Notes: generated by a model not told the origin, from the letters alone. Counted from the first letter of the stretch, positions 9,155 to 18,624 are shown. The stretch is DNA of 64,000 nt from Apilactobacillus timberlakei (GCF_002993965.1 NZ_POST01000001.1:73953-137952), one strand, 5' to 3'. Numbers and translations: made by a program.

Positions 9155-10612
9155 TTATTCTTTATCTCTTAAATCAGTAGGTGAAACATCTACTTTATCT
9201 AATGGGATAATCTTAGTATGATTTTTGAATTTATATGCAAAATATAAAATAAATACTAATGGTACTGAAATATAAGTAATTCCAATTTGTTGCCAATTAA
9301 AGTTTACAAATGAAGAAATATCTTGACCACAAATAACTAAAATACAAATAATTAAAGTAATAATTGGACCGGTTGGGAACCATGTTGCATGGTATTTTAG
9401 TTCATCTAAACTATGACCTTGTTTGATAAATGCACGTCTAAATCTAAAGTGTGAAAGTGCAATTCCAACCCAAGCAATGAATCCAGTTAAACCAGAAGCA
9501 GCTACTAACCAAACATAAATTTGTGGTCCAGCAATACTACTAATAAATGTAGCCAATGAAACTAAAGTAGTTGCACCCAAAGCAAGATAAGGAATTCCAC
9601 GCTTATTAGTGCGTCCCATAATCTTAGGTGCATACCCTTCATGTGACATTGAATATAGCATTCTAGTTGAAGCATACATTCCGGAATTAGCTGATGAAAT
9701 TACTGAAGTTAAGATTACCGCATTCATAATTGAAGCCGCTGCTGCTAGTCCTGCACGTTTGAAAACAATTGTAAATGGACTAATTGCAACATCACTAGCA
9801 CTTGATCCTAATAAATCAGGACTAGTGTATGGAATAATAGCACCAATTACAAAAATAGCTAAAATATAGAATAAAATAATGCGCCAAAAGACATCTTTAA
9901 TCGCACGAGGAACTGCCTTACTAGGATTATCAGCTTCACCAGCAGTAATTCCAACTAATTCAGTTCCTTGAAATGAGAACCCAGCAACCACAAAGACTGC
10001 TAAAATCATTGGAATACCACCAACAAATGGTGCTTGTTTATAGTGGAAATTAGATAAACCAATTGTATGGCCACCCATAATACCAAAAATAGTTAAAATT
10101 CCTACGCCTAGAAAGACGAAGATAGTAATAACTTTAATCAATGACATCCAAAATTCAGTTTCACCAAAAGCTTTAACTGATAAAGCATTAATTAATAATA
10201 TTAATGCTAAAGTAATAGCACTAAATATCCAGCTCGGCATATTGGGTAACCAAAATTTCATTACCAAGGCCGCCGTACTAATATCAACTGCCACGGTAAT
10301 TGCCCAGTTAAACCAATAATTCCAACCCATGGCAAATCCTAAAGCAGGGTCTACATACTTAGCTGCGTAAACGGAAAATGAACCAGAAACAGGTGTATTA
10401 GTAGCCATTTCTCCCAAACTAGTCATTAAAAAGTAAACCATTAGTCCCATTAAGAAGTAAGCAATTAATGCTCCACCTGGTCCAGCTTGACTAATAACTG
10501 AACCTGAAGCAACAAACAATCCAGTTCCAATTGAACCTCCTAGGGCAATCATCGAAACATGTCTTGTCTTAAGTCGTCTCTTTACCCCTTTATCCTGTGA
10601 GTTTTCACTCAT
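9155..10612 (-). CDS. lysP: Lysine-specific permease, APC superfamily
   Basis: A 485-residue amino-acid/proton symporter with about 12 membrane segments. The N-terminal segment has HVSMIALGGSIGTGLF, the AAT-family signature, and GTELVGITAGEADNPSKAVP lies near residue 225. Lysine specificity is inferred from overall likeness to LysP and from the lysine riboswitch that precedes it. Start ATG has AGAGGA about 10 bases upstream. It forms a one-gene transcription unit with its own terminator. Confidence 0.9.
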   Translation of the reverse strand: MSENSQDKGVKRRLKTRHVSMIALGGSIGTGLFVASGSVISQAGPGGALIAYFLMGLMVYFLMTSLGEMATNTPVSGSFSVYAAKYVDPALGFAMGWNYWFNWAITVAVDISTAALVMKFWLPNMPSWIFSAITLALILLINALSVKAFGETEFWMSLIKVITIFVFLGVGILTIFGIMGGHTIGLSNFHYKQAPFVGGIPMILAVFVVAGFSFQGTELVGITAGEADNPSKAVPRAIKDVFWRIILFYILAIFVIGAIIPYTSPDLLGSSASDVAISPFTIVFKRAGLAAAASIMNAVILTSVISSANSGMYASTRMLYSMSHEGYAPKIMGRTNKRGIPYLALGATTLVSLATFISSIAGPQIYVWLVAASGLTGFIAWVGIALSHFRFRRAFIKQGHSLDELKYHATWFPTGPIITLIICILVICGQDISSFVNFNWQQIGITYISVPLVFILYFAYKFKNHTKIIPLDKVDVSPTDLRDKE

Positions 10613-10663
10613 AATATGTCATCCTCTCTTATGATTCTAAGAGGTGCCATCAGAAAAATAACT

Positions 10664-10900
10664 AAAAAGGATCTCCCCTGTATATAAGAAGAGATCCGTA
10701 ATCAATCAAATTTTAATTATTGATCCTAGAAAGCACTCCGTAGAAAAACTACGACAGTCCTCAGCTTATTCAACTGAGCCCCAACTAATGGTTGATAAAG
10801 CAGCTATTAGTTTCGGCAAAATCCCCTTTCACCAATCTATATACATCACTTTATTGAAAAAGATTGGTTATTAATGTCATTTGCGCCTCTTCTTAGATTT
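10664..10900 (-). promoter_or_regulatory. Lysine riboswitch (L box) with terminator
   Basis: The minus strand carries L-box landmarks in order: AGAGGCGC near 10880-10890, TGCCGAA near 10817, GGGGCTCAG near 10780, GGACTG near 10755 and GGAGTGCT near 10735. A terminator follows (GGATCTC / GAGATCC arms at 10691-10697 and 10669-10675, then five T). Lysine binding is expected to favour termination, shutting off the permease. This explains nearly all of the 328-base gap 10613-10940. Confidence 0.93.
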
Positions 10901-10908
10901 ACTAGGTA

Positions 10909-10937
10909 ATTATATAACATATAAGTTAATTAAACAA
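10909..10937 (-). promoter_or_regulatory. Promoter of the lysine riboswitch transcript
   Basis: Minus-strand TTGTTT (10932-10937) and a consensus TATAAT (10909-10914) with a 17-base spacer, just before the aptamer and immediately after the upstream acetyltransferase gene. Confidence 0.8.
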
Positions 10938-10940
10938 TAA

Positions 10941-11432
10941 CTATGATAATTTTAATTCGAATGTCTTATAACCATCATATTTATCAATTTGATGAAAGCC
11001 TAGCTTATTTAAAACTTTCATTGAAGGCTCATTATTTTGATCAACGGTTGCTTCAATTAAAGAAGCTTCATCAAAATTTTTAATTACTGCTGATAAGGCC
11101 TTAGTCATGTAGCCTCTTTTTTGATAGTTATTATTCATGAAATAGCCTAATTCTAAATTATCATAAACTGGTTCAAAGTTTTCTCCAATCTCGGGAAACA
11201 AATTAATTAAACCAATAACTTTTCCAGAATCAACTAATCGAATCACAAAGGTAACATGATCTTCATTTTCTGACTGAAAAAGCATTTTAGCTTTAATTTC
11301 ATCTTTCACTGGTTCAAAGCCAGTTTTTTTGGCTACTTGATCATTAGCAATCATTTCCCAATAATCTTTAAAATCATTAGAATTTAAGGTATCTAATTTA
11401 ATTTCACCTAAGTTAATATTTATATTCTTCAA
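10941..11432 (-). CDS. GNAT family N-acetyltransferase, RimJ/RimL-like
   Basis: A 163-residue protein of the acetyl-CoA-dependent GNAT fold. Visible family features are LELGYFMNNNYQKRGYMTKAL (shortened Q/RxxGxG acetyl-CoA loop, near 90-110) and ASLIEATVDQNNEPSMKVLNKLGF near the end, the usual N-x-x-S-x-x-x-x-x-K-x-G-F pattern. Substrate unknown. It probably starts at a TTG with GGTGG upstream. It stands alone, head to head with the alpha/beta hydrolase gene. Confidence 0.85.
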   Translation of the reverse strand: MKNININLGEIKLDTLNSNDFKDYWEMIANDQVAKKTGFEPVKDEIKAKMLFQSENEDHVTFVIRLVDSGKVIGLINLFPEIGENFEPVYDNLELGYFMNNNYQKRGYMTKALSAVIKNFDEASLIEATVDQNNEPSMKVLNKLGFHQIDKYDGYKTFELKLS

Positions 11433-11494
11433 CAGACATTACCACCATTCTTGCGTTAAAATAATCACAGATATTATATATTTGAGGTGTAAAT

Positions 11495-12298
11495 ATGAAA
11501 ATAATAAAAGAATCAATTCGTAAAAATTCAAACGCTTTTATTCAAGGATACCTTAGACCGGCTGATGTTGAAACTAATAATTTTAAGCATCCCGCCATCA
11601 TAATTCTTCCCGGCGGTTCCTATAACCACATTCCAATGGTCCAAGCGGAAAGTATTGCCTTAAATTATTCAGCTAAGGGATATCAAAGCTTCTTTGTTCG
11701 ATATACCTTTGAACAAGAAGCACGCCCATTACTACCTAACCCACTAGTAGAATTAGCAAACGCTATTAAAATGATTCGTAAAAATGCTAGTACATGGAAT
11801 ATTGATCCTAATAAAATTGTTATTTCTGGATTTTCAATTGGTGGTCACATTACTAGTCTATACAATGACTTTTATGATAGTAAATGGTTAATGGAAAAAG
11901 TTGGTGTATCAGATTCCAAAATATTAAAACCCAATGCAGTTATTCTAAATTATCCTGTCACAAACTTAACACTCGGTTTTCCAGGTAATAAAGAAACTAT
12001 TAGTAACTGGGTTAGCGATCAAAAAGAATTGGCTGCTGAAGAACATATAACAGATACTAATGCTCCTACATTTATTTGGCATACCGCAGATGATCCATTT
12101 GTGCCGGTAAATAATTCTTTAAAATATTCAATGAGTTTAAATCAACATAATATAGATAATGAATTGCACATTTTTCACCATGGTCCTCATGGAATGGCAT
12201 TAGCTAATTCAGTTACTGCTTGGAATAAAGATTCTAATAATCCACACGTTGCTAAATGGTTTGATTTATCAAACGATTGGCTAAAAAAAGTTCTATAA
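11495..12298 (+). CDS. Alpha/beta hydrolase (esterase-like)
   Basis: A 267-residue cytoplasmic hydrolase. LPGGSYNHIP (near residue 36) is an HGG-type oxyanion segment, GFSIGGH (near 110) holds the nucleophile serine, D near 218 (HTADDPFV) and H near 231-235 (HHGPHGMAL) complete the triad. This resembles the BD-FAE/xylan-esterase-like group, in which substrates vary. GAGGTG lies 6 bases before the ATG. Single-gene unit; substrate not predictable. Confidence 0.88.
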   Translation: MKIIKESIRKNSNAFIQGYLRPADVETNNFKHPAIIILPGGSYNHIPMVQAESIALNYSAKGYQSFFVRYTFEQEARPLLPNPLVELANAIKMIRKNASTWNIDPNKIVISGFSIGGHITSLYNDFYDSKWLMEKVGVSDSKILKPNAVILNYPVTNLTLGFPGNKETISNWVSDQKELAAEEHITDTNAPTFIWHTADDPFVPVNNSLKYSMSLNQHNIDNELHIFHHGPHGMALANSVTAWNKDSNNPHVAKWFDLSNDWLKKVL

Positions 12299-12331
12299 AA
12301 AAAGCTGATATCAAAATGATATCAGCTTTTT
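12297..12331. terminator. Bidirectional terminator
   Basis: A perfect 15-bp stem (12299-12313 / 12317-12331) with a 3-base loop and A/T runs on both sides serves the converging hydrolase and PAP2 genes. Confidence 0.88.
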
Positions 12332-12334
12332 AAA

Positions 12335-13003
12335 TTATAAATATGAACGGCGGACTGGGCGCCAATGCTCTTTTAGACGAAGAGCATATCTAACATAAAA
12401 TGTTTCAGAAATTTGAACCCATGTATAAGCAATAAAAGCAGCTCCTAAAGTATCAGTAGGATAATGGGCGTTCAAATAAATACGTGATGCCATAACTAGC
12501 AATAAGAAAATGAACGTTATAATTTGTATAAATAATTGCTTCTTCCATCCCTTAATCATTGGTACCAAAACAATCCATACAATACTAATAACAATAAAGA
12601 TTCCAAAAACATGTCCACTAGGGAAACTAAATCCGGTATCGGCTGCACTATGTAATGACGGACGTGGTCTTCTGACAAGATTTTTAACGATAAAAGCAAC
12701 AACATCTCCACCAATAATGGTAAATATTGACCATAATGCTACAATTTTATTTCTAAATCCCCAAAGAAAGAATGCAATAATCAATATCCACACAATATCC
12801 ATTTTAGGACTGGCTAATGTCGTAGACAAGTGCATTAATTTTTCTTTAAGTCCACCTTGTGACTTTTGAATTGATCCGATAATAATTGAATCAATAAATT
12901 TCAAATAACCAGAGTTCATAATCACTGAAACGGAAACAAATAATGATAATATCAATCCCAAAGTGATTTTAAAAACTCTTTTATTATCCTTATCAATTAT
13001 CAT
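12335..13003 (-). CDS. PAP2 family phosphatase
   Basis: A 222-residue membrane phosphatase, likely acting on phosphatidic acid or undecaprenyl pyrophosphate at the outer membrane face. The three PAP2 motifs are present: KNLVRRPRP (near 107), PSGH (near 127) and SRIYLNAHYPTD (near 172). About six membrane segments. ATG with AGGAGG upstream. Substrate cannot be told from sequence; undecaprenyl-PP recycling is one option. Confidence 0.92.
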   Translation of the reverse strand: MIIDKDNKRVFKITLGLILSLFVSVSVIMNSGYLKFIDSIIIGSIQKSQGGLKEKLMHLSTTLASPKMDIVWILIIAFFLWGFRNKIVALWSIFTIIGGDVVAFIVKNLVRRPRPSLHSAADTGFSFPSGHVFGIFIVISIVWIVLVPMIKGWKKQLFIQIITFIFLLLVMASRIYLNAHYPTDTLGAAFIAYTWVQISETFYVRYALRLKEHWRPVRRSYL

Positions 13004-13160
13004 GAAACTTTAATCCTCCTAAAAAGTTTTAAATTTAGTATAACATAGCTAATATAGATGCATTCATATTTTAATTAAAATTATAAAAATCACTTTTAAG
13101 GGTATATAATTCAATCATTGTTATAATAAAAGATAATTAAATATTTTAGGAGGAAACATC

Positions 13161-13994
13161 ATGATTGGAACAGTGATACTTATGATAGTCATTGGTTTAT
13201 TCGCTGGAATTGCTGGTGCTATCTTAGGATTAGGTGGCGGAATTATTGTCACCCCTATTTTGACTTTAGCTTGTCACTTAGATATTAAATATGCCATTGG
13301 AGCTAGTGTGATTGTAGTAATTGCTACTAGTTCTGGATCCACTATCGCATATTTAAGGGATGAGGTATTGAACCTTCGAGTAGCAATGTTTTTAGAAATT
13401 GCTACTACTATCGGAGCCGTTTCAGGAGCGTTGTTAACTGGTATTTTAGAACCAAAATATCTTTACATACTGTTTGGATTGCTATTATTATTTTCATCAT
13501 TCAATATGGCACGCAAATTAATGAATAAAAATAAATCTAATCTTAGTAATAAGAACGATAAAATTGCTCAAAAAATGCGATTAAATGGCAGCTATTATGA
13601 TAAAGCTGAGCATAAACAAATTGATTATAAAGTGGAAAACATTCCTGGTGGTTTATCAGTAATGTTCGGTGCTGGATTAGCTTCTGGATTATTAGGGATT
13701 GGTTCTGGAGCATTTAAAGTTATTGCCATGGATACATTCATGAAAATGCCACTAAAGCCTTCTAGTGCTACTAGTAATTTAATGATGGGAGTTACTGCTG
13801 CTGCATCAGCCACTGTTTATTTCTTTAATGGATCCATTTTGCCATATATTGCAGTCCCACTAGCATTAGGTATTTTAGTTGGTGCTACAATTGGATCAAG
13901 AATTATGCAAATCTTACCAGCAAGATGGATTCGAATCTGTTTCGTACCAATTTTATTATATATTGGAATTAGCATGGTTATTAAAGGCTTCTAG
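13161..13994 (+). CDS. Sulfite exporter TauE/SafE family protein
   Basis: A 277-residue integral membrane protein with 7-8 segments in two homologous halves, each with a glycine-rich loop (LGLGGGIIVTP near 24; GLLGIGSGAFKV near 178). The family exports small anions such as sulfite or sulfonates, but the substrate here is open. Strong AGGAGG site. A DUF1634 gene follows after 11 bases, a pairing common in Lactobacillales and suggesting a joint function. Confidence 0.9.
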   Translation: MIGTVILMIVIGLFAGIAGAILGLGGGIIVTPILTLACHLDIKYAIGASVIVVIATSSGSTIAYLRDEVLNLRVAMFLEIATTIGAVSGALLTGILEPKYLYILFGLLLLFSSFNMARKLMNKNKSNLSNKNDKIAQKMRLNGSYYDKAEHKQIDYKVENIPGGLSVMFGAGLASGLLGIGSGAFKVIAMDTFMKMPLKPSSATSNLMMGVTAAASATVYFFNGSILPYIAVPLALGILVGATIGSRIMQILPARWIRICFVPILLYIGISMVIKGF

Positions 13995-14005
13995 GAGGTT
14001 AAAAA

Positions 14006-14377
14006 ATGAATAATTCTAAGCAAACCACTAAGGCAGAAATGAATGAAATTGAATTAGTAATTGGCAAAATTTTAAGAATTGGCGTTATTATATCGGCTGC
14101 AATCATGATAATTGGCCTGGTAATGTTCCTTATTACTGGTAACTCTGGATACGCTGGAAATTACCATCCATCATCATTCAAAGAAATTTTTCATGGTATT
14201 GTAAAATTAAAGTCATATGCCATTATGATGTTAGGAATATTTTGTTTAATACTAACACCTGTTTTACGAGTAGTCGTTTCAATATATTCATTCTATAAAG
14301 AACATGACATGTTATACGTTTATATCACCACATTCGTATTAATGGTTTTAATCTTTAGTTTCTTCTTAGGACAATAA
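14006..14377 (+). CDS. DUF1634 membrane protein
   Basis: A 123-residue protein with three predicted membrane segments (about 27-48, 70-92, 98-120). It matches the DUF1634 pattern and is co-transcribed with the TauE/SafE gene (AGGAGG overlaps the end of that gene). Probably an accessory subunit of the exporter. Function not established. Confidence 0.82.
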   Translation: MNNSKQTTKAEMNEIELVIGKILRIGVIISAAIMIIGLVMFLITGNSGYAGNYHPSSFKEIFHGIVKLKSYAIMMLGIFCLILTPVLRVVVSIYSFYKEHDMLYVYITTFVLMVLIFSFFLGQ

Positions 14378-14378
14378 T

Positions 14379-14416
14379 AAAAAGAGCAATGAAAATTATT
14401 TTTCATTGCTCTTTTT
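14379..14416. terminator. Bidirectional terminator
   Basis: A perfect 17-bp stem with a 4-base loop (14379-14395 / 14400-14416). The stop codon of the converging minus-strand exporter gene lies in the loop. Confidence 0.88.
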
Positions 14417-14857
14417 ATTTGCTAAATTAAAACGCCAACGTATATACAATTGATTTAAAAATTCAGAAAACAAGAAACCAGAAGCGATTGCTCCTGCAAT
14501 AAAAACCACTTGAATTAAATTCGACTTAGCTAAAATAAAGTTCCCAGTCGCCAATGATTTCATAACTTGATATGCCTGTCCTCCAGGAACAAGTGGTACT
14601 AAAGCTGGAATGTTAAAAATAATAACCGGCATTTTTTTATAACGCGATGCGAAAATACTTAATATACCTACCATAAGAGTTCCAAATAAATTGGCAAAAA
14701 TATAACCACTTATATATGTATTGATATAGAAATAAACAAGCCAACCAGAAACACTTACAATTCCGCTCATATTAAGTGCTCTTTTAGGTACATTAACTAA
14801 TAATCCAAAACCAATGGTTGCTAGATAAACACAAACAATATTAATAAATAATCCCAA
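14396..14857 (-). CDS. Threonine/serine exporter family, small subunit (ThrE C-terminal domain)
   Basis: A 153-residue membrane protein with about four to five segments, including the PALVPLVPGGQAYQ loop typical of this half (DUF3815-like). Together with the next upstream gene it makes a split version of the ThrE amino-acid exporter. The likely start is TTG at 14857 with GAGGTG upstream. It begins 9 bases after the upstream gene, so they form an operon. Confidence 0.85.
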   Translation of the reverse strand: MGLFINIVCVYLATIGFGLLVNVPKRALNMSGIVSVSGWLVYFYINTYISGYIFANLFGTLMVGILSIFASRYKKMPVIIFNIPALVPLVPGGQAYQVMKSLATGNFILAKSNLIQVVFIAGAIASGFLFSEFLNQLYIRWRFNLANKKSNEK

Positions 14858-14866
14858 ATAAACACC

Positions 14867-15622
14867 TCATCCCATGATTTTAATTGCCATCGCAACGCCG
14901 AACCCTAAAGCACACGCACTCATAATGGCTTCAACTCCACGAGAAGGTCCTGAAATTAAATTACCTGATAAAACATCACGAACCGCGTTGGTAATAGGAA
15001 CTCCGGGAACCAGCGGCATTAATCCACCTGTAATCAAATCATCAGCACTATTAGCTAAGTGCATTCTAATCATAATAATAGAAGCAAATCCAATCGTTAA
15101 TGCCGATATAAATTCATTCAAAAACTTAATGGATGTATATTTGTCGATAACATTATAGACAAGCCACCCTAAAACTCCAATAAAAGCAGCGGCCCAAAAA
15201 TCAAAAGCATTATGCCTAAAAACAATTTCCAAAGTACCACTGACAACTGCAGCTCCTAGTAACTCAATCCAAAAGGGATACCTAGTTACATGCTTATCAA
15301 TATGCTTTAAAGAATGGTAAAACTGTCCTAAGGTAATCCATCCTGCTTGGAATTGTCTTGAATAATCATTAACCACTGAAACTTTTTCCAAATCAAAACT
15401 ACGTTTATCAATTGAAATAACTTGTGATCCCATGTTAGGACTGACTGTCATTATAATTCCCGTTAAAGTTACATAAGAGCGACTATCAGAAAAGCCTGCA
15501 TTATGACAAATACGGTCAATTGTATCGTTTACTCTAACCATTTCAGAACCATTTTCAATCATAATTTTACCCGCTAATAAACAAGTTTCCACAACTAATT
15601 TACTTTTCCTTTTTTCGTTCAA
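14867..15622 (-). CDS. Threonine/serine exporter family, large subunit (ThrE N-terminal domain, DUF1212)
   Basis: A 251-residue protein. The soluble N-terminal half shows LLAGKIMIENGSEMVRVNDT and MTVSPNMGSQ, marks of DUF1212, followed by about five membrane segments with the GGLMPLVPGVPITNAVRD loop (near 205). It pairs with the downstream small subunit. I prefer TTG at 15622 (AGGTG 8 bases upstream); a GTG at 15631 is in frame but overlaps the ribosome binding site. Confidence 0.87.
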   Translation of the reverse strand: MNEKRKSKLVVETCLLAGKIMIENGSEMVRVNDTIDRICHNAGFSDSRSYVTLTGIIMTVSPNMGSQVISIDKRSFDLEKVSVVNDYSRQFQAGWITLGQFYHSLKHIDKHVTRYPFWIELLGAAVVSGTLEIVFRHNAFDFWAAAFIGVLGWLVYNVIDKYTSIKFLNEFISALTIGFASIIMIRMHLANSADDLITGGLMPLVPGVPITNAVRDVLSGNLISGPSRGVEAIMSACALGFGVAMAIKIMG

Positions 15623-15697
15623 AGAATTCACCTACATTTTGCATAACAATAATATTATTTCAAATTATAACACGGATTGGATTATTTTAAGTTAAAT

Positions 15698-15737
15698 AAA
15701 AAACGAGGTTTAAGCGTTATCCACTCATCCTCGTTTT
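15698..15737 (-). terminator. Terminator of the MntR-like regulator gene
   Basis: Arms aaaacgagg (15700-15708) and cctcgtttt (15729-15737) with T run on the minus strand; the hairpin overlaps the regulator stop codon. Confidence 0.75.
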
Positions 15738-16395
15738 ATTCGTTCGAATTCTTAATAAAAATATAATGTGATGCTTTATAACTAATTGCATTTTCTTGTT
15801 TGTCAGTTAAATTTTGTACAGTAACTGGGCCTTCGAATGGTGAGTGCTTAACAACTTTTAACTTATCACCAATATCCAGTTGAATATCGCCTAAATAAGT
15901 TAGTAGATCATGATTATCAATGAACCGATCAACAATTACTGTATCACCATCTTTAGCATCGTTAAGCAACAAATGGCTATCTTCTTTATAATGTCCATCA
16001 ATGCTAGGAATTACTCCACCATGTGGACAGTGAGTTGGATGTCCCAGTTTATCGTACATTGCTGTTAACAAGCGATCACTTGTAACATGTTCTAAGACTT
16101 CAGCTTCTTTATCTAAATCAGGAAGCGGATAATTTAACTCATTAACTAAAAAACTTTCCCAAATACGGTGTTTTCTAACTAATACTTCAGCTAACTTAAC
16201 CCCTTTTTCTGTTAAGTAAACACCGGAATAAGGTTCATGGTGCACCAAACCTTCTTCAAGCAATTTATTCACCATTTCAGTTACAGAGGCTGCAGCTATA
16301 TCTAAACTGATTGCAATTCTTTTATTGGAAACTTTATCTTTAGTTCCACCTAGTTCAAATATAATTTTTAAATAGTCCTCTTTCTTTGGGGTCAT
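15736..16395 (-). CDS. Metal-dependent DtxR/MntR family transcriptional regulator
   Basis: A 219-residue regulator with an N-terminal winged helix (RIAISLDIAAASVTEMVNKL, near 24-43), a dimerisation domain with the metal-site pattern HRIWESFLVNEL and EVLEHVTSD (near 78-108), HPTHCPHGG (near 118) and a C-terminal SH3-like FeoA domain. Such proteins repress Mn or Fe uptake genes when the metal is bound. No transporter gene is adjacent, so its targets lie elsewhere. Mn sensing is the likelier role in lactobacilli. Confidence 0.88.
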   Translation of the reverse strand: MTPKKEDYLKIIFELGGTKDKVSNKRIAISLDIAAASVTEMVNKLLEEGLVHHEPYSGVYLTEKGVKLAEVLVRKHRIWESFLVNELNYPLPDLDKEAEVLEHVTSDRLLTAMYDKLGHPTHCPHGGVIPSIDGHYKEDSHLLLNDAKDGDTVIVDRFIDNHDLLTYLGDIQLDIGDKLKVVKHSPFEGPVTVQNLTDKQENAISYKASHYIFIKNSNE

Positions 16396-16557
16396 TATTA
16401 TCAGCGTCTCCTAAATCAATCTAATTAATACATAGTTTTTAATGATTAATAATACATCATTTAATATAATTTTACCATTTTTATTTAACTTTTTTTAATA
16501 AAAAATATATAATTAAATTGTAGGTTACATAAGTAATAAGAAACTGGAGATGGAAAT

Positions 16558-16902
16558 ATGAGTGAACAAACATTTAAGTTCGACCAACTCAACGAACAAT
16601 CTCAAGAAAATAGTGTCAAAGGTTTCAGTAAATTCTTTGTCAAAATGTATCGAGATCGCAATATGGAACTAATTAGTCAGGATATTGATAACTCATTTTT
16701 ATGGGATATCGACCGCGAAGTATATCGCAATCGTTTTGAATCAATTGAACATGCTGCTAAAGATACGGTTAAATATTGTAGTACAAATTATCGTGAATTA
16801 TTAAAAGATTTAGATATTAACTTTTTAGCTAATGGTACTCCTGAAATTTCTTGGGAAGATTGGTACCAAACAAAATATGATAACGTACCAGCTGGATTAT
16901 AA
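16558..16902 (+). CDS. Hypothetical protein, 114 aa
   Basis: I do not recognise this protein. It is soluble, without a signal peptide, rich in aromatic and acidic residues (WEDWYQTKYDNVPAG at the end, FLWDIDREVYRNRF in the middle). GGAG lies 7 bases before the ATG and a terminator follows, so it is a real single-gene unit. It diverges from the MntR-like gene with a 162-base A/T-rich gap in which I see no clear operator. Confidence 0.75.
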   Translation: MSEQTFKFDQLNEQSQENSVKGFSKFFVKMYRDRNMELISQDIDNSFLWDIDREVYRNRFESIEHAAKDTVKYCSTNYRELLKDLDINFLANGTPEISWEDWYQTKYDNVPAGL

Positions 16903-16905
16903 AAT

Positions 16906-16945
16906 AAAAATCTCAGCCTCAAAAATGGGGTTGAGATTTTTTTAT
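16906..16945. terminator. Bidirectional terminator
   Basis: Stem aaaaatctca (16906-16915) / tgagattttt (16932-16941), extended by further pairs inward, with T runs for both converging genes. Confidence 0.82.
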
Positions 16946-16949
16946 TGAT

Positions 16950-17861
16950 TTATTTTATATCGGTACCGCTATCATAAAACAAGTCTTCTTTCTTACCACG
17001 TTCAACTTCAGCTTGTAATGTAACATGCTCAACATTGTACTTATCATGTAATAATTTAGTAATTGGATCATATATTTTTTCAGCATCGCTAATCATCATA
17101 TCCTGCATATTAATATGAGCAGAAAACATAATGCTATTTTCATCAACTGACCAAATATGAACATGATGGACTCCAGTTACTCCATCAATGCTTAATAAAT
17201 CTTTTTGAATAGCATAACAATCAATATGTGGAGCCCCTTGCATCAAAATCTTAATGGTTTTTCTAATAATGGGAAAAGTTTCAGAAATAATATATAGTGC
17301 CACAATAATTGTTACCAATGGATCAATAATATTCCAACCAAATAATCTGATTAAAATTCCACCAATAATAATACCAATTGAAGCTAATGTATCACTTAAC
17401 AAATGTAAATATGTAGCCCTAACATTCAAATTATTTTTTGAACCATGATTCAACATTATAGTTGAAATTAAATTAGCAACTGTTGAAACCACAGCAACAA
17501 TTAACATTAAATTACCATTAATTTGTTCTGGTTTAAACAGTTTTGGAATTGCCTCAAAAATTAATACAGCTGAAATCATTAATAAGAAAATTGAATTTAA
17601 AAATGCTGAGATAATTTGGGCTCGCTTATAACCAAAAGTATTAAATTTATTTTGTGGGCGCTCACTAATACGATGAGCATAATAGCTACCCACCACTGAA
17701 GCTGAATCGCCTAAATTATGAAAAGCATCTGATAGTAATGACAAACTACCTGATAAAATTCCACCTAGAAATTCAACTAATGTAATTAACGAATTTAAAA
17801 TCGTCACAAATAAAAAGCGACTCCCAGTCATCTGGTTTTGTTCTTCATCATGTGAATGCAT
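16950..17861 (-). CDS. Cation diffusion facilitator (CDF) metal efflux transporter
   Basis: A 303-residue CzcD/ZitB-type exporter with six membrane segments and a C-terminal cytoplasmic domain. Metal-site residues appear as SDAFHNLGD (HxxxD, near 45-52) and HLLSDTLAS (HxxxD, near 152-160). The pattern HHVHIWSVDENS (near 235) marks the C-terminal domain. Both HxxxD sites suggest Zn, with Co or Cd possible. AGGAGG site before the ATG. Metal regulation is not visible in the short upstream region. Confidence 0.92.
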   Translation of the reverse strand: MHSHDEEQNQMTGSRFLFVTILNSLITLVEFLGGILSGSLSLLSDAFHNLGDSASVVGSYYAHRISERPQNKFNTFGYKRAQIISAFLNSIFLLMISAVLIFEAIPKLFKPEQINGNLMLIVAVVSTVANLISTIMLNHGSKNNLNVRATYLHLLSDTLASIGIIIGGILIRLFGWNIIDPLVTIIVALYIISETFPIIRKTIKILMQGAPHIDCYAIQKDLLSIDGVTGVHHVHIWSVDENSIMFSAHINMQDMMISDAEKIYDPITKLLHDKYNVEHVTLQAEVERGKKEDLFYDSGTDIK

Positions 17862-17910
17862 TTAAACTCCCTCCTATCTATATTTTAATTATACAATAAA
17901 TACATATAAC

Positions 17911-17947
17911 AAAAAAAGGTCGCTTTTCTAAAAGAAAGCGACCTTTT
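17911..17947 (-). terminator. Terminator of the acetyltransferase gene
   Basis: Stem aaaaggtcgctttt / aaagcgacctttt with seven T on the minus strand. Confidence 0.85.
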
Positions 17948-17953
17948 GATATT

Positions 17954-18490
17954 TTAAACCAATAATGGTTGTTTAATTAAATGTTCATAAGCAAAATTTC
18001 TAACATCGGTATTGGCAGTTGCAGAAATTGGAATCACCTTTCCTGTTTCTACAAAACCAGCTTTTTTAATGACATGTTGCATCCCTAAATTACCAGGATT
18101 AGTGTCCACGCGAATACTATTAATGCCATTTATATTTTTTACGACATCATAAATGGCTTCAAATAATTTTTGTGATAAACCACGACCATGGTGATGGCTT
18201 GAAACAGCCACACGATGAATTGATACATAGGGGCCATTTGATAACCATTTACCATCTAAATGTTCATAACTGTTATCTTTGCCAGGAATGACGGCAGCGG
18301 TGCCTAAAATTTCTCCGTCTTCTTCTAATACAACAGTCCATTGATTAAGAATATCATTCATTAATGAATCAGCATTAGGATAACCATCTTGCCATTGGTT
18401 AACACCTTGCTTGGCAAGTAGGTCCTTTCCTTCGAAAACAATTTGTTTGATTGCTGCAAAATCTTCGATGTGTGCTCTTCTCATTAACAT
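17954..18490 (-). CDS. GNAT family N-acetyltransferase
   Basis: A 178-residue acetyltransferase with HRVAVSSHHHGRGLSQKLFE (near 95-114), the acetyl-CoA-binding R/Q-x-x-G-x-G/A loop, and RVDTNPGNLGMQHVIKKAGF near 140. Substrate unknown. I start it at the ATG at 18490, preceded by AAAGGGGGG; an in-frame TTG at 18511 lies before that site and is unlikely. Single gene with its own terminator. Confidence 0.87.
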   Translation of the reverse strand: MLMRRAHIEDFAAIKQIVFEGKDLLAKQGVNQWQDGYPNADSLMNDILNQWTVVLEEDGEILGTAAVIPGKDNSYEHLDGKWLSNGPYVSIHRVAVSSHHHGRGLSQKLFEAIYDVVKNINGINSIRVDTNPGNLGMQHVIKKAGFVETGKVIPISATANTDVRNFAYEHLIKQPLLV

Positions 18491-18590
18491 GATTAAGCCC
18501 CCCTTTATCAATTTAATTATTTAAAACTCGATTTAAAGATGATATCACCATTTTAAATAAATTCAAAGGATTTTTTACTTTTTTATAAAT

Positions 18591-18618
18591 AAAAAACATT
18601 CCATCAAAATGGAATGTT
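18591..18618 (-). terminator. Terminator after the 19036/18625 gene pair
   Basis: Stem aacattccat (18595-18604) / atggaatgtt (18609-18618) followed by T on the minus strand. Confidence 0.8.
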
Positions 18619-18624
18619 AATTCA